The notes: generated by a model from the sequence alone, not told the origin. Numbered from the stretch's first letter, positions 17,816 to 26,827 are shown. The stretch: 64,000 nt of DNA from JAJPKK01 sp963787675 (GCA_963787675.1 CAWBDV010000020.1:124001-188000), one strand, 5' to 3'. Made by a program: numbers and translations.

Positions 17816-18934
17816 GTGAGGTATGGAGGCTTTTCCGACTGGAATCGTGCACGCACGAAACGTCGGTTCACAGTGCATCGACGGGAGAGAACCTTGTTAC
17901 ATCAGCTGCGCGCATTGGGCTTTTGGGCGGTCGTCGCGCTGATGACAGTGCTGTCTCCTCTTGGCGACGCTCAGGCTGGTATCCCTTTCGCGCCAAATGC
18001 AGGAAACGGCGCGAATTCTGGTGGTAACGCCAGCAGTTGGCTGGCCGGTGCGCATGCAGGCTACAACTGGCAACGCGGCGGTGCGGTATTCGGTTTCGAG
18101 ACCGACTTCCAGGGGACCCACCTCAACAGTTCGGCGAATAGTGGACTGAACTACCAGCCGGCGTTTCCTGCGGCTTTGTTTCTTCTGCCCAATCCGAGCG
18201 ACTTCGCAACGAGTTCCACCGTAATCGACTGGTACGGCACGGTTCGCGGACGTTTGGGCTTGGCCTTCGGGCCCTGGCTTTTGTACGGCACCGCAGGGTT
18301 CGCCTACGGCGATGTCAGTCTGAACAGCAGTTTCAGAACCGTCGGAATCCTGACAGGCTCACAAACATCGGAGATCAAGCCCGGCGTGGTTTTTGGCGGC
18401 GGCGCCGATTATCAGGTGAGCCCGAACCTGATTTTCAACATCCTATATCAGCACGTCGATCTCGGATCGCTCAGCGTATCTTCTTCGGGTGGACCGGTTA
18501 CATTCCCTGGACCTTATACGGTCACGACGAGCCAGCTTGCGACCGCGCATGCGCGGTTCGATGCCGTAATGGCTGGCGTGACTTGGCGATTTGCGCCGCC
18601 TGGTGCTTACGGATCTTGGGTCGGAGGATATTTCGGCGGCCAAGGCGGCGGCGCATGGGGTTCCAACACCAGCGCGGTCTACACATCATCGGAGACTTTC
18701 CCTCCCGGATTTTCTGACGCACGGCTTAAGCGCGACATTACCCTGGTCGGTGTCCGCAACGACGGGCTTCGGATTTACAGCTACAAATATCTGTGGAGCG
18801 ACACCGTCTTTATCGGCGTCCTCGCCCAGGAAGTTGCTCTCATCCATCCAGACGCGGTCGGTCGTGATGAACTTACCGGCTTTTTGACGGTTGATTACGG
18901 CCGTCTCGGTATGCCTTTGTTGATGCTTCAGTAG
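17816..18934 (+). CDS. OmpA-like barrel fused to S74 intramolecular chaperone
   Basis: An eight-stranded outer-membrane barrel of the Omp25/31 type occupies about residues 50-265 (SWLAGAHAGYNWQRGGAVFG, WYGTVRGRLGLAFGPWLLYG, HARFDAVMAGVTWRF). The last 80 residues form a peptidase S74 chaperone domain: SDARLKRDITLVG with the SD.RLK cleavage-type motif, IYSYKYLW, FIGVLAQEV and FLTVDYGRLG. That domain normally trimerises and self-cleaves on phage tail spikes. The start is uncertain: GTG at 17816, or TTG at 17894 with GGGAGAG upstream, which places the signal peptide (FWAVVALMTVLSPLGDAQA) near the N-terminus. Confidence 0.8.
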   Translation: MRYGGFSDWNRARTKRRFTVHRRERTLLHQLRALGFWAVVALMTVLSPLGDAQAGIPFAPNAGNGANSGGNASSWLAGAHAGYNWQRGGAVFGFETDFQGTHLNSSANSGLNYQPAFPAALFLLPNPSDFATSSTVIDWYGTVRGRLGLAFGPWLLYGTAGFAYGDVSLNSSFRTVGILTGSQTSEIKPGVVFGGGADYQVSPNLIFNILYQHVDLGSLSVSSSGGPVTFPGPYTVTTSQLATAHARFDAVMAGVTWRFAPPGAYGSWVGGYFGGQGGGAWGSNTSAVYTSSETFPPGFSDARLKRDITLVGVRNDGLRIYSYKYLWSDTVFIGVLAQEVALIHPDAVGRDELTGFLTVDYGRLGMPLLMLQ

Positions 18935-19013
18935 AATTGGGCCTCGCCGCCCGGCCTTTGAAAATTGAAAGTGTCGATGACCGGGCGGCTTTGCCAATAC
19001 CGTTAGTTTCCGC

Positions 19014-19559
19014 CTATTGCACCACCAGACCAACGAGCGCGCGTTCGATGATCTCGATGCGGGTGCCCCAAATCTCATTCTCCGGCAGGAAGAAGTGAAC
19101 GTGTTCGTTGCGGATCGGCATTGACTGCGTCTTGTCTTCCAGTATTTCGATGCGCACGCCGTCAGGCGTCTCGACGAACGCCTGGTCGAGCCGATTGTTG
19201 TTGCCGGGCAAAACCGGAACGCCTGCTGCCTTCCATTGCGCAACCCGCTGCTGCACGTTGTCGACGATAAAGCCGACGTGGTTCACCACCGAACCCTGCG
19301 AGCCGCCGTTCCCGGTTTCAGTGCCGAGGTTCAGGTTGATATAGACACCCGGGAACATCATCAGCGGGTTTCCGCCGGGCATCAACAATTTGCCACCCAT
19401 GCCGAGAAAGAGCTTCTTGTTCGCTTCTACGTCCTTGGAGATGATGTGCCAGTGACCCATGGTCACGCCCGTCTCATTGAACGGAACCGGTTGCGCGAAC
19501 GCTGCGCCCGCTGTCAGAGTCGATGCGAACAGCAAAGCGACAAACCCAGTCGTTTTCAT
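19014..19559 (-). CDS. Exported VOC (glyoxalase-fold) protein with internal deletion
   Basis: The signal peptide MKTTGFVALLFASTLTAGAA is followed by a vicinal-oxygen-chelate domain: VTMGHWHIISKDVEANKKLF, VVNHVGFIVDNVQQRVAQWK and FVETPDGVRIEILED. Homologues I recall have two such modules (about 270 residues). Here the second starts (NEHVHFFLPENEI) and jumps directly to its last strand (WGTRIEIIERAL), so about 80 residues are missing in frame. The fold of the second half cannot form. The ATG at 19559 has GGGAGG upstream. Substrate unknown. It lies downstream of the PQQ dehydrogenase on the same strand. Confidence 0.75.
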   Translation of the reverse strand: MKTTGFVALLFASTLTAGAAFAQPVPFNETGVTMGHWHIISKDVEANKKLFLGMGGKLLMPGGNPLMMFPGVYINLNLGTETGNGGSQGSVVNHVGFIVDNVQQRVAQWKAAGVPVLPGNNNRLDQAFVETPDGVRIEILEDKTQSMPIRNEHVHFFLPENEIWGTRIEIIERALVGLVVQ

Positions 19560-19731
19560 TGTTTCCTCCCTTACACTTTTATATCGCCCGGCCACCGATG
19601 CGACGATCGTCAGCGAGAATTCGAATATCGCGCCGGCATCGAAGCGACGAGGGCAAGACGCGTGGGCCCCCACAGCTTCTCAGCGATCGGCTGCGGTCTC
19701 TAGAGGCTCGACAACGCCCAGCCTAGGGGAA

Positions 19732-19757
19732 GTGCCGCGAGTTTTGACTCGCAGCAC
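19732..19757 (-). terminator. Hairpin after the PQQ dehydrogenase gene
   Basis: The inverted repeat GTGCCGCGAG/CTCGCAGCAC (one mismatch) has a six-base loop and lies 27 bases downstream of the PQQ dehydrogenase stop on its strand. There is no clear U tract, so termination is only a suggestion. Confidence 0.4.
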
Positions 19758-19783
19758 TTAGACTGTCGAACTGTGAAGCTATC

Positions 19784-21562
19784 TCACTTCACGGCGAAAA
19801 CGTAAATCGCGCCGCCCGGAGGGACATCGGGATATTTACCGGGGAACAGCAGGTTTAGCCAACTCTGCATCCTGGCGGCATCGACACCCCAGCCAGACTG
19901 CACCGCGATATACTGCTTGCCGTCGACCGCGAAGGACACAGGCACGCCGTTGACGCCCGAGACGGTCGGATACTGCCAGAGGATCTTGCCCGTCTTCGCG
20001 TCAAAGGCGCGGAATAGGCGATCGTTGGTGCCACCGGAGAATAGCACGTCGCCGGCCGTGGCGAGCACCGGACCCCAGTTCTGCGACGGGAGCTTGGTGG
20101 TCCATACCTTCTTGCCGGTGTCGAGATTCCACGCCTGCATCTCACCGATGTGATCGGCGCCGGCACGGATCAGCATGATGTTGCTGGCGACGCCGATGTA
20201 GCGTTCGCCGGGCACATACTTCGCTGGTCCGCCGCGCAGTTCCGTGCACAGGTTCTCGTTCGCGGGGATATAGAGCAGCCGCGTCTTGGGGCTATAGGCG
20301 ACTGGCGGCCAGTCCTTGCCGCCCCACAGACTTGGGCAGAACGTGGCGGTCTTGTCCGTGCCGGGCTTACGCTCGGGATCGACGATTGGTCGCCCCGTGC
20401 CGGGCTCCACGCCCTTGAACACGTTGTGGGCGACGAAGTTCTGGCCGGCGATGAAATTGATCTTGCCGGCGGTACGCTCAAGCTGCCAGAGGTAGCCGTC
20501 GCGGGCGACATCAACGAGGCCGTGGATTGTTTTGCCGCTGTGCTGATAGTCGACCAGGATCGGGGGCGAAACCTCGTCCCAATCCCAAGAGTCGTTTTGG
20601 TGATACTGGAAGTGCCCCTTGATTTCACCGGTCTTGCCGTCGAGCGCGATGACTGACGACGTATAGAGATTGTCGCCAGGACGTTGATCGCCCATCCACG
20701 GACCACCGTTTCCGGTGCCCCAGAATGCGAGATTGGTCTCCGGATCGTAGGTCCCTGTGACCCAGACTGATCCGCCGCCGGTTTTCCATTGGTCGCCCTG
20801 CGGCCAGGTCTCGCTACCAGGCTGTCCCGGTTCGGGAACCGTGAAGGTGCGCCACAACTCTTTGCCGTTCTCGGCATCATAGGCAGCGACGAAGCCGCGT
20901 ACGCCAAGTTCGCCGCCTGATGTGCCGAGCATCACCTTGCCGTCGGCAACGAGCGGCATCAACGACATGTAGTAGCCGTTCTTGTAGTCGGCGACTTTGA
21001 CCGTCCACACCTCCTTGCCCGTTTTGGCGTCGAGAGCAACGAGGTTCGCGTCCGCAGATGCAAAATAAACCTTGTCGCCCAACAGTCCGACCCCGCGATT
21101 GGTCGGATGGAGCGATTGGAAATCCTCCGGCAGCGGCCGCTTGTACCGCCATAGCACGTTGCCGGTCTTCGCTTCGAGAGCGATGAGTTGATTTCCCGGT
21201 GTCGCCACAAACATTACGCCGTTGTTTACGATCGGCGGCGCCTGATGACCTTCGATCTGACCGGTCGCGACGCTCCAGACGAGTTCGAGACGGCCGACAT
21301 TTGCGGGCGTGATTTGCGCCAGTGGGCTATATCCCCACCCGTCGTAAGTGCGGCGGAATAGAAGCCAGTTGCCGTCTTCGGGCTTGCGAAGCCGCTCAGC
21401 CGTGACCGACGTGTATTTCTGCAGGACCTCCGGCATCGGTCCGGGCGTGGGCGTTGCCGACGCCGGGGCGATGGTTTGCTGCGCCAGCGTGACTGCGACG
21501 CTCATCGCGGTCGCAATGGCGCCGATGCCCACGCCGAGCAACAATTTCCTGGTATCTAACAT
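19784..21562 (-). CDS. PQQ-dependent alcohol dehydrogenase, lanthanide-type
   Basis: This 592-residue periplasmic quinoprotein begins with a signal peptide (cleavage near TLAQQ), followed by an eight-bladed beta-propeller with repeated W-docking motifs (VALDAKTGKEVW, FDAKTGKILWQ). Metal and PQQ ligands are visible: Glu218 in GTSGGELGVRG, Asn285 in WGTGNGGPW and catalytic Asp327 in SWDWDEV. The extra Asp329 two residues after the catalytic Asp is the established marker of lanthanide-dependent (XoxF/ExaF-type) enzymes; calcium enzymes have Ala, Ser or Thr there. There is no C-terminal cytochrome domain, so a separate cytochrome is needed. GGGAGG precedes the ATG at 21562. Confidence 0.88.
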   Translation of the reverse strand: MLDTRKLLLGVGIGAIATAMSVAVTLAQQTIAPASATPTPGPMPEVLQKYTSVTAERLRKPEDGNWLLFRRTYDGWGYSPLAQITPANVGRLELVWSVATGQIEGHQAPPIVNNGVMFVATPGNQLIALEAKTGNVLWRYKRPLPEDFQSLHPTNRGVGLLGDKVYFASADANLVALDAKTGKEVWTVKVADYKNGYYMSLMPLVADGKVMLGTSGGELGVRGFVAAYDAENGKELWRTFTVPEPGQPGSETWPQGDQWKTGGGSVWVTGTYDPETNLAFWGTGNGGPWMGDQRPGDNLYTSSVIALDGKTGEIKGHFQYHQNDSWDWDEVSPPILVDYQHSGKTIHGLVDVARDGYLWQLERTAGKINFIAGQNFVAHNVFKGVEPGTGRPIVDPERKPGTDKTATFCPSLWGGKDWPPVAYSPKTRLLYIPANENLCTELRGGPAKYVPGERYIGVASNIMLIRAGADHIGEMQAWNLDTGKKVWTTKLPSQNWGPVLATAGDVLFSGGTNDRLFRAFDAKTGKILWQYPTVSGVNGVPVSFAVDGKQYIAVQSGWGVDAARMQSWLNLLFPGKYPDVPPGGAIYVFAVK

Positions 21563-21629
21563 GAGTTTTTCCTCCCGTTCTGTATCTGTAAATGTCGAGT
21601 GCGCGTTTGTTCTTTGACGCGATCGCGAA

Positions 21630-22220
21630 TTACGTGGGTGCGATGCCCACGCGACCCACGAATGGCTTGGCAACGACGAGCCTGCCGTCAACGATCTTGA
21701 GGGGCAGCGCCGCCAATCCCCGGGTCGTCGGGCCGTCGACTATGCTCGCACCATCACGTGGATTGTATCGGGAATTATGACAAGGACATTCCAGAATATT
21801 TTGGTCCGGAGACCAGCCATCGACTTCGCAGCCCGCATGGGGACAGATCGCGGAATAGGCAACAATGCCGTCCGCTGCACGCTCGCGCGTCTGTCCAACA
21901 AGCGTTGCTGGATCAAGTCGCAGTAGCAGCACTTTGTTCAGGCGCGAGCCGTTACGGACGATGTTGCCCACCGGATCGAATGGCCACGCGATGATTTCGG
22001 CATTCGAGATCTCACTAGGCGTCAGCGCAGAAGGGGCGGTTGCGTCTACGCGCACAAGATAATCGCCTTCCTTGGGGCGCTCGTCCGCGGGTTCTCCCGC
22101 TGCAGAAGTTGTACTCCTGCATACGGCGCAGGCGCCGACCGAGAATGCAAGAAAGAGAACGTCTCGTCGCGTCGATACGATGCTGCACGACCCTCCGCGC
22201 GAATCCCGTGCCTCCCTCAT
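21630..22220 (-). CDS. Exported Rieske 2Fe-2S protein
   Basis: This 196-residue protein has an Arg-Arg export signal (STRRDVLFLAFSVGACAVC). The Rieske cluster ligands are C126 and H128 in CPHAGC and C145 and H148 in CPCHNSRY; C131 and C147 form the usual disulfide pair, indicating a high-potential type. The overall layout resembles small subunits such as arsenite oxidase AioB or stand-alone soxF-like proteins. It is on the same strand as, and 67 bases upstream of, the PQQ dehydrogenase, so it may take part in passing electrons from that enzyme. Confidence 0.85.
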   Translation of the reverse strand: MREARDSRGGSCSIVSTRRDVLFLAFSVGACAVCRSTTSAAGEPADERPKEGDYLVRVDATAPSALTPSEISNAEIIAWPFDPVGNIVRNGSRLNKVLLLRLDPATLVGQTRERAADGIVAYSAICPHAGCEVDGWSPDQNILECPCHNSRYNPRDGASIVDGPTTRGLAALPLKIVDGRLVVAKPFVGRVGIAPT

Positions 22221-22492
22221 CTCACCCCCAATTTCGTTGCCATGAGCGCACCGGCTAATTGCATACGGCTGCCCAGCCGAGGTTTTGTGCTGGGAGAATC
22301 CTCGCGAATGTCGATCCAGTCAAGCAGCGGAGTCGCCGCGGTGCGCTTGGCGCGACCAAGCGTTGAAGCCATTCGCACGCAGCATGATGACCTTGTCGGG
22401 CCAAGCGAAAAGAGACAATCTGCTGCACGCAGATGCAGCAATCGAAGCCGACCAGTTGAAGGCGGCTAAAAGATGAGGGGAAGGGATTTCTA

Positions 22493-22975
22493 ATGACGAT
22501 CTCGATCCGGGCGACCGCCCTGTTGGCGGCGGCGATGCTGATCTCCCCCGCCTTCGTCGCGGCACAGGCACCATCGGACGGCCCACCGAGTTATCGACCG
22601 GGCCTCGGTGACCTGATGACGACTACCGTTCAACCGCGCCATATCAAGCTTGCCTTCGCCGGCCGCGAAAAGAATTGGACCTACGCCGCATACGAAGTCC
22701 ACGAGCTGGACGAGGCCTTCGACCGTTTATCCATCCAGTGGCCGATATGGCAAAAGGTCCGAATCGTCGAGCTGGTCGAGACCATCATCCGACAACCACT
22801 TTACGACCTTGGCCAAGCGATCAAGGAAAAGAACGAAGCGAAATATAACGTGGCCTACGGCCAGCTGACTGACGCCTGTAACGCGTGTCATGAGGCGGCG
22901 CGACGCAGCTTCGTCGTCATCCGGGAGCCAAGGGACAATATGTTCCCGGACCAGGACTTCCGCGCGAGGCCATGA
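22493..22975 (+). CDS. Periplasmic monohaem cytochrome, cytochrome c'-like
   Basis: This 160-residue protein has a signal peptide (cleavage after FVAAQA), a four-helix-like body and a C-terminal haem site CNACH at residues 129-133, followed by EAARRSF. C-terminal haem attachment within a helical bundle is the cytochrome c' pattern, but the N-terminal Met-containing helix of that family is not obvious. It is divergent from the Rieske/PQQ pair across 272 bases and could be a partner of those enzymes. GAGGGGAAGGG precedes the ATG. Confidence 0.75.
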   Translation: MTISIRATALLAAAMLISPAFVAAQAPSDGPPSYRPGLGDLMTTTVQPRHIKLAFAGREKNWTYAAYEVHELDEAFDRLSIQWPIWQKVRIVELVETIIRQPLYDLGQAIKEKNEAKYNVAYGQLTDACNACHEAARRSFVVIREPRDNMFPDQDFRARP

Positions 22976-23107
22976 CGTGCGCTGACCTTCTAATCGTGCA
23001 CTGGGCAATCGGAACGCGACCCATCCAGAAAACACAATGCAAATGAGGGCGTCGATCCTACACGAGTACGCGCGGTCAATCAGTTAGCGGGGCAGTGGCG
23101 TTTTAGC

Positions 23108-23788
23108 TTAAGGTGACGACAGAGTTATTTGCTTTCGCTGCTCATGACAATTCGATGAACCGAGAGGACCTTCGCAGTAGGAAATTCTAAAATCTTCTTC
23201 GAATTGTATTGTTCGAGCCGCAATCGCTTCGAAGTCTTGAGAAACAAAGCGCTTCACATATGCCCGCGGTGCTTCGCCCTCTGGGGCCGAGATCTGCGCC
23301 ACGACAAAGGCTCCTTTGCTGATCGGTTGACGCGGGTTAACGAACACTGTCTCGCCGGCGAAGTATCGCGGCTCCATAAAATCGCCAACCACATAGACGG
23401 CATAGGCGTCAGGAACGTTCGATAGGTTCGCGGGCGCCACTACTTCGGTAACTTGGTTGCCGGTAAGGATGAACTCGTCATCCTTACCGCCGATTGCCTG
23501 ACCATAAATTGGAATCCACCGGTCGAACTTCAATCCGCCCGCGACAACAGCTTTCGACAGCGCTGTGCCCGTCGCTGTCTTTGGTCCAGCGGTCTTGAGC
23601 TGTCGTTCGTCGACCTTCAAAATCTCGGCTACTTGACCCCGCACGTCCTCGGGTAAGCGACCTGGCACGCCGCGTTTGATGAACTGCTGGAAATAGGCAT
23701 GATTCTTTCCAACGCGCAGCGACAGCTCGGACAACGAAAGGCCGAGTTCGGCGACACGGGAAACGATGAGAGTACGAACAGGGTCCAT
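23108..23788 (-). pseudogene. S24/LexA-like phage-type repressor, inactivated
   Basis: The N-terminal helix-turn-helix region (LSLSELSLRVGKNHAYFQQF) is followed by a linker and an S24 peptidase-like domain. The self-cleavage Ser is replaced: VYVVGDFMEPRY has Phe137 where GDSMEP is expected, while the base Lys179 (AYVKRF) remains. From about 23215 on, the family C-terminus lies in another frame (LRLEQYNSKKILEF, then VLSVHRIVMSSESK and a stop at 23125), so a one-base frameshift also destroys the end. It is a dead or non-cleavable relative of cI/LexA repressors. Confidence 0.8.
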
Positions 23789-23801
23789 TAGGGGTAATAT
23801 A

Positions 23802-23835
23802 TAGGATTTGGCATCGGAATTGTAAATAGGATTTC
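23802..23835. promoter_or_regulatory. Paired operator-like repeats upstream of the S24 repressor
   Basis: ATAGGATTT occurs twice in the same orientation (23802-23810 and 23827-23835), 25 bases apart, just upstream of the repressor start at 23788. Position and spacing fit an autoregulatory operator, though binding is not shown. Confidence 0.4.
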
Positions 23836-24201
23836 CACTCTGAGGCTTGAGGAACCGGCCTACATATTCAATTGCTTTGAGGACCCTATCCGCCGCGTTG
23901 CTTCCTTCACTTGTTAATGAAAGTTGCAGCTGGCAATTCCTGCAATTCTTCGTCCGTGTCCAACTAACGGTAAATCATCGAGAGCTCGCCGTAAACCCAT
24001 CATACAAAGACCATAACTTCTTTTTTCTCTGATTTTTCGGAACTTTCTGTCCGGACGTGATTCTGTGCGCCTGCTGACGTTGAGGCGAGCGCTGTAGCCC
24101 CGCTCGGAAAACGCCCACGCGTGTCACGAACCTTGTGCCCGCAGGGATCGAGACCGCGCCGGCGCGATAGGTATTGTGTACGCGCATGGCGGAGGCGGCG
24201 T
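23836..24201. other. Intergenic region downstream of the operator repeats
   Basis: This stretch of roughly 370 bases is partly AT-richer (23900-24040) and has no recognisable gene or RNA. It separates the repressor remnant from a small plus-strand ORF. Confidence 0.4.
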
Positions 24202-24378
24202 ATGTCTGATCAACACGATCGGGATGCTACGACGAAAGCCTGGACCTACGCGGTCCTCGACGCGCTTGAGGCGGCCGATGAAAAGACCAGACTTGAGATT
24301 GTTCGCATCCTATGTCCGGCTGGGTTTGTCGTAGTACCGCGGCACCACCCAAAATCAATAAAGAAGCGCAAGAACTAG
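24202..24378 (+). CDS. Small hypothetical protein, 58 aa
   Basis: The ATG at 24202 is preceded by GGAGG. The frame encodes MSDQHDRDATTKAWTYAVLD, an amphipathic helix EAADEKTRLEIVRILC, and a basic tail (KSIKKRKN). It may be a small soluble helical protein. No family is recognised. Confidence 0.45.
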   Translation: MSDQHDRDATTKAWTYAVLDALEAADEKTRLEIVRILCPAGFVVVPRHHPKSIKKRKN

Positions 24379-24469
24379 ATCTGTCGGTGCAGCCTCGGCT
24401 GTGTTGTGACCGGCGCGATGCGGTAGCATGTTGCCGACCTCCGCTGGGCCGATAACCCTCCGTGAGCTG

Positions 24470-25504
24470 TCACAGCCCTCGGGCCGTGAGCCATTGCACA
24501 AGAACATCGGCAAGCGGCTGCTCATTGCCCACAAAACTATGACCCCGTGGGCCCGGCGGCTGGGCATCTGGAAGGGCCCGGTATTCGATGCCAGGCACGA
24601 GTGAACCCTCATCATGGGCGGCCGCAAGCAGCATATAGGGCTCGAACGGCAGGACTATCCCGTCGGAATCATCGCGTACAACAAAGATCAGTACAGGAAC
24701 TCGACGAATCCAATAGGTGCCATCAGCAGCACTCGTTTTGTCGAACCGGTAGGTTAAAACGTGCTGTCCGGTGACCGGCACATCTTGGCCAGTGAAATAA
24801 TGCATTTTCACCGACAACTCCTTGTCCGGCGTTCCGTCGCGAAGTGCTTTGAGCGCCGCATCGGCGAGACGTCTGTAGCTCTCCTCGTCATGCACCAGGA
24901 TTGTCCGCGTCTTCCACGGCAAGTTGCCGAATGCGCCGAGCAGCATCACGGCCTTAATGTCGCGGCTCCAGTTTGTCGCCGCGTAATACTGGACCTGGAT
25001 GTTTCCGAGACTGTGGCCTTGTAGCACGAGCTTTTGATATCCGAGCGCGCGAGCGGTCTGCACAGCCGCATCGATATCGCGGCTGATGTCGAAGAAGTTG
25101 TCGGTATTGATGCCTTCGTCATGCTGACGTGTATCGATTGCGAGCGACGCAATGCCCTTGGTCGCGAGGCGCGGACCAAGCCCGCTTTGCGGGGACTGCC
25201 GGTAGCTGCCGCCGCTACCGTGGACCATCACAACTAACGTCGTATCAGCCGCGGACTTTCCAGCCGGCTGCCACAGGGAGGCAGCGAAAGCGTACCCATC
25301 GATCGTCTTTATTCGCAGAAATTTCGGCGCAGCCGAAGCGGTCGGCGCGAAATCGTCAGACAGGCCGGTGGGCGTTGGCACGAATTCATACTGGATGCTG
25401 GCAGCGATCTCGGCGGCCACGCTCGGCATGGTCAGACCCGCTAGGACGAGCATAACGGCGCCAAACACACCAGCAGCATAACGAGCGCGTGGCAATTTGG
25501 TCAT
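24470..25504 (-). CDS. Exported alpha/beta-hydrolase
   Basis: This 344-residue protein has a signal peptide (MTKLPRARYAAGVFGAVMLV, cleavage after SVAAE). The hydrolase core shows an oxyanion-loop MVHGSGGSYRQ, the nucleophile elbow LVLQGHSLGNIQ, a late Asp in VVRDDSDGI and a final His in GPRGHSFVGNEQ, completing a Ser-Asp-His triad. The ATG at 25504 follows GGGGTGATAAA. The family of DUF1749/serine-hydrolase-like secreted enzymes fits. Substrate unknown. It stands alone upstream of the ModE-type gene on the same strand. Confidence 0.8.
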   Translation of the reverse strand: MTKLPRARYAAGVFGAVMLVLAGLTMPSVAAEIAASIQYEFVPTPTGLSDDFAPTASAAPKFLRIKTIDGYAFAASLWQPAGKSAADTTLVVMVHGSGGSYRQSPQSGLGPRLATKGIASLAIDTRQHDEGINTDNFFDISRDIDAAVQTARALGYQKLVLQGHSLGNIQVQYYAATNWSRDIKAVMLLGAFGNLPWKTRTILVHDEESYRRLADAALKALRDGTPDKELSVKMHYFTGQDVPVTGQHVLTYRFDKTSAADGTYWIRRVPVLIFVVRDDSDGIVLPFEPYMLLAAAHDEGSLVPGIEYRALPDAQPPGPRGHSFVGNEQPLADVLVQWLTARGL

Positions 25505-25615
25505 TTTATCACCCCTCGTGGCGCGATGCGGCATGCCGAAGAAAGGAGCTCAGGAAACCCTGTTCCAACGGATACGCAAGAGTGCGCCGATGGTCGGAAT
25601 TCCCGCCTCGCTTGA

Positions 25616-26023
25616 TTAGCGGTTTGCCGTTGAAGCACGTAGGGGCCGCTTTATTGAAGAGATCGCACTCGGCCGCTTCGGGCCTTTGAGAGCGGCTTCG
25701 AGATCCTGGAGGTTTTTCCGGGCTGCCGCGACCGCGTCTTCCTCGATAGCCCTATAGCGCGACACCAACTTTTTTCCGAATGGTGTGAGCGTCGCCCCTC
25801 CGCCATGAGCACCTCCCGGTTGAGCCTCCACTACCGGATCGCGAAAACAATTGTTCATGTCGTCGACCAACAGCCAGGCCCGTCGATAAGACATCCCCAG
25901 CTTCCGTCCCGCCTGCGAGATGGATCCGGTGGTCTCGATCGCTTCAAGGAGACGAATCTTACCAGGGCCTAGAGCGCGCCCGCTGCCCAAATCTACTCTC
26001 AACGTCAGTTTTGGTGTGTCCAT
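25616..26023 (-). CDS. ModE-type winged-helix molybdate regulator
   Basis: The 135-residue protein is the N-terminal DNA-binding domain of ModE alone: GPGKIRLLEAIETTGSISQA and GRKLGMSYRRAWLLVDDMNN form the winged helix with recognition helix SYRRAW, followed by VVEAQPGGAHGGGATLTPFG. It lacks the molybdate-binding TOBE domains. Such short ModE-like proteins are common in Rhizobiales and are annotated as LysR-type or ModE N-terminal regulators. No mod transporter genes are adjacent. The ATG at 26023 is preferred. Confidence 0.85.
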   Translation of the reverse strand: MDTPKLTLRVDLGSGRALGPGKIRLLEAIETTGSISQAGRKLGMSYRRAWLLVDDMNNCFRDPVVEAQPGGAHGGGATLTPFGKKLVSRYRAIEEDAVAAARKNLQDLEAALKGPKRPSAISSIKRPLRASTANR

Positions 26024-26169
26024 GATCGGTCGCTTCCGAAACAGTAAAGGCAGCATAACATTTTTTCGGGGCGGCGGCACAGACCAGTTTCCAATTGCAA
26101 GTCCGAACGTGCAGTGCACTTGCAAGCCATTGCCAACGACGCCACCGACCTGACAAGCCTCGCCTACCC

Positions 26170-26280
26170 TATGACGCGACCAGCGTGGGCTTTTCCGACA
26201 CCTCAACGAGCGGGACGCTCGCGGTGACGAACGGTACGCAAAGCGCCAACATCACGCTCCTTGGCAACCACCTCGCTTGA
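26170..26280 (+). pseudogene. Fragment of a repeat-type adhesin or RTX protein gene
   Basis: A 36-codon fragment YDATSVGFSDTSTSGTLAVT, then NGTQSANITLLGNHLA and a stop, resembles the closing repeats of large secreted proteins (GGTLTVTDG...ANIALLGNY). No start or other repeats are present, so it is a relic. Confidence 0.5.
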
Positions 26281-26475
26281 ATGCCGATCCCATTACCCTG
26301 ACCGATAGCCGATTGCTAAAGCTCTGGCAGGAGACATGCGGCATCGCGGAAGACGGCGATTCGCTTGAGAAGAAACGTCATGCGAGCCCCGAAGAAGCGG
26401 TGGGCCAGCTGACTGACGTTTCCAACAGCAGCGCGATAACGCCCGAAATTGCGGCCGTCGAGGCGAATTCGGCCG

Positions 26476-26818
26476 ATGACTTCGTTTCGCCAATTCGAGG
26501 CCAATCGGCGCAACGCGCTGCGCAGTACCGGTCCCAAGACTGAGGAGGGCAAGCAGCATTCCCGAGCCAATGCCCTCAACACGAGCTCACAGCCGAAACG
26601 GTCGTGGCAGGTGTGGAAGACGCCGAGGATTACAAGGCTTTCGAAGCAGCCGTCACTGCTGATTACGATGCACGAACCGCGGTCGAACGCGAGCTTGTGC
26701 TTCGCCTCGCATTGCAGCTTTGGCGGCTTCGCCGAGCCACCGCGGTCGAGACCGACCTCCTGGAGATTCAGGCAGAACTCTTGCGCAACCGCCGACTGGC
26801 GCTCCGGCACCTGACCTT
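26476..26818 (+). pseudogene. Decayed paralogue of the MTSLRQIEANRR protein gene
   Basis: It begins MTSFRQFEANRRNALRSTGP, matching the intact minus-strand gene at 26828-27460. After ANAL (near 26575) the reading frame shifts, and the family sequence continues in another frame as VEDAEDYKAFEAAVTADYDA, RTAVERELVLRLALQLWRLR and TDLLEIQAELLRNRRL. The copy is truncated where it meets the intact gene tail to tail. The frameshift and lost end make it non-functional. Confidence 0.85.
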
Positions 26819-26827
26819 GAGGACCGC

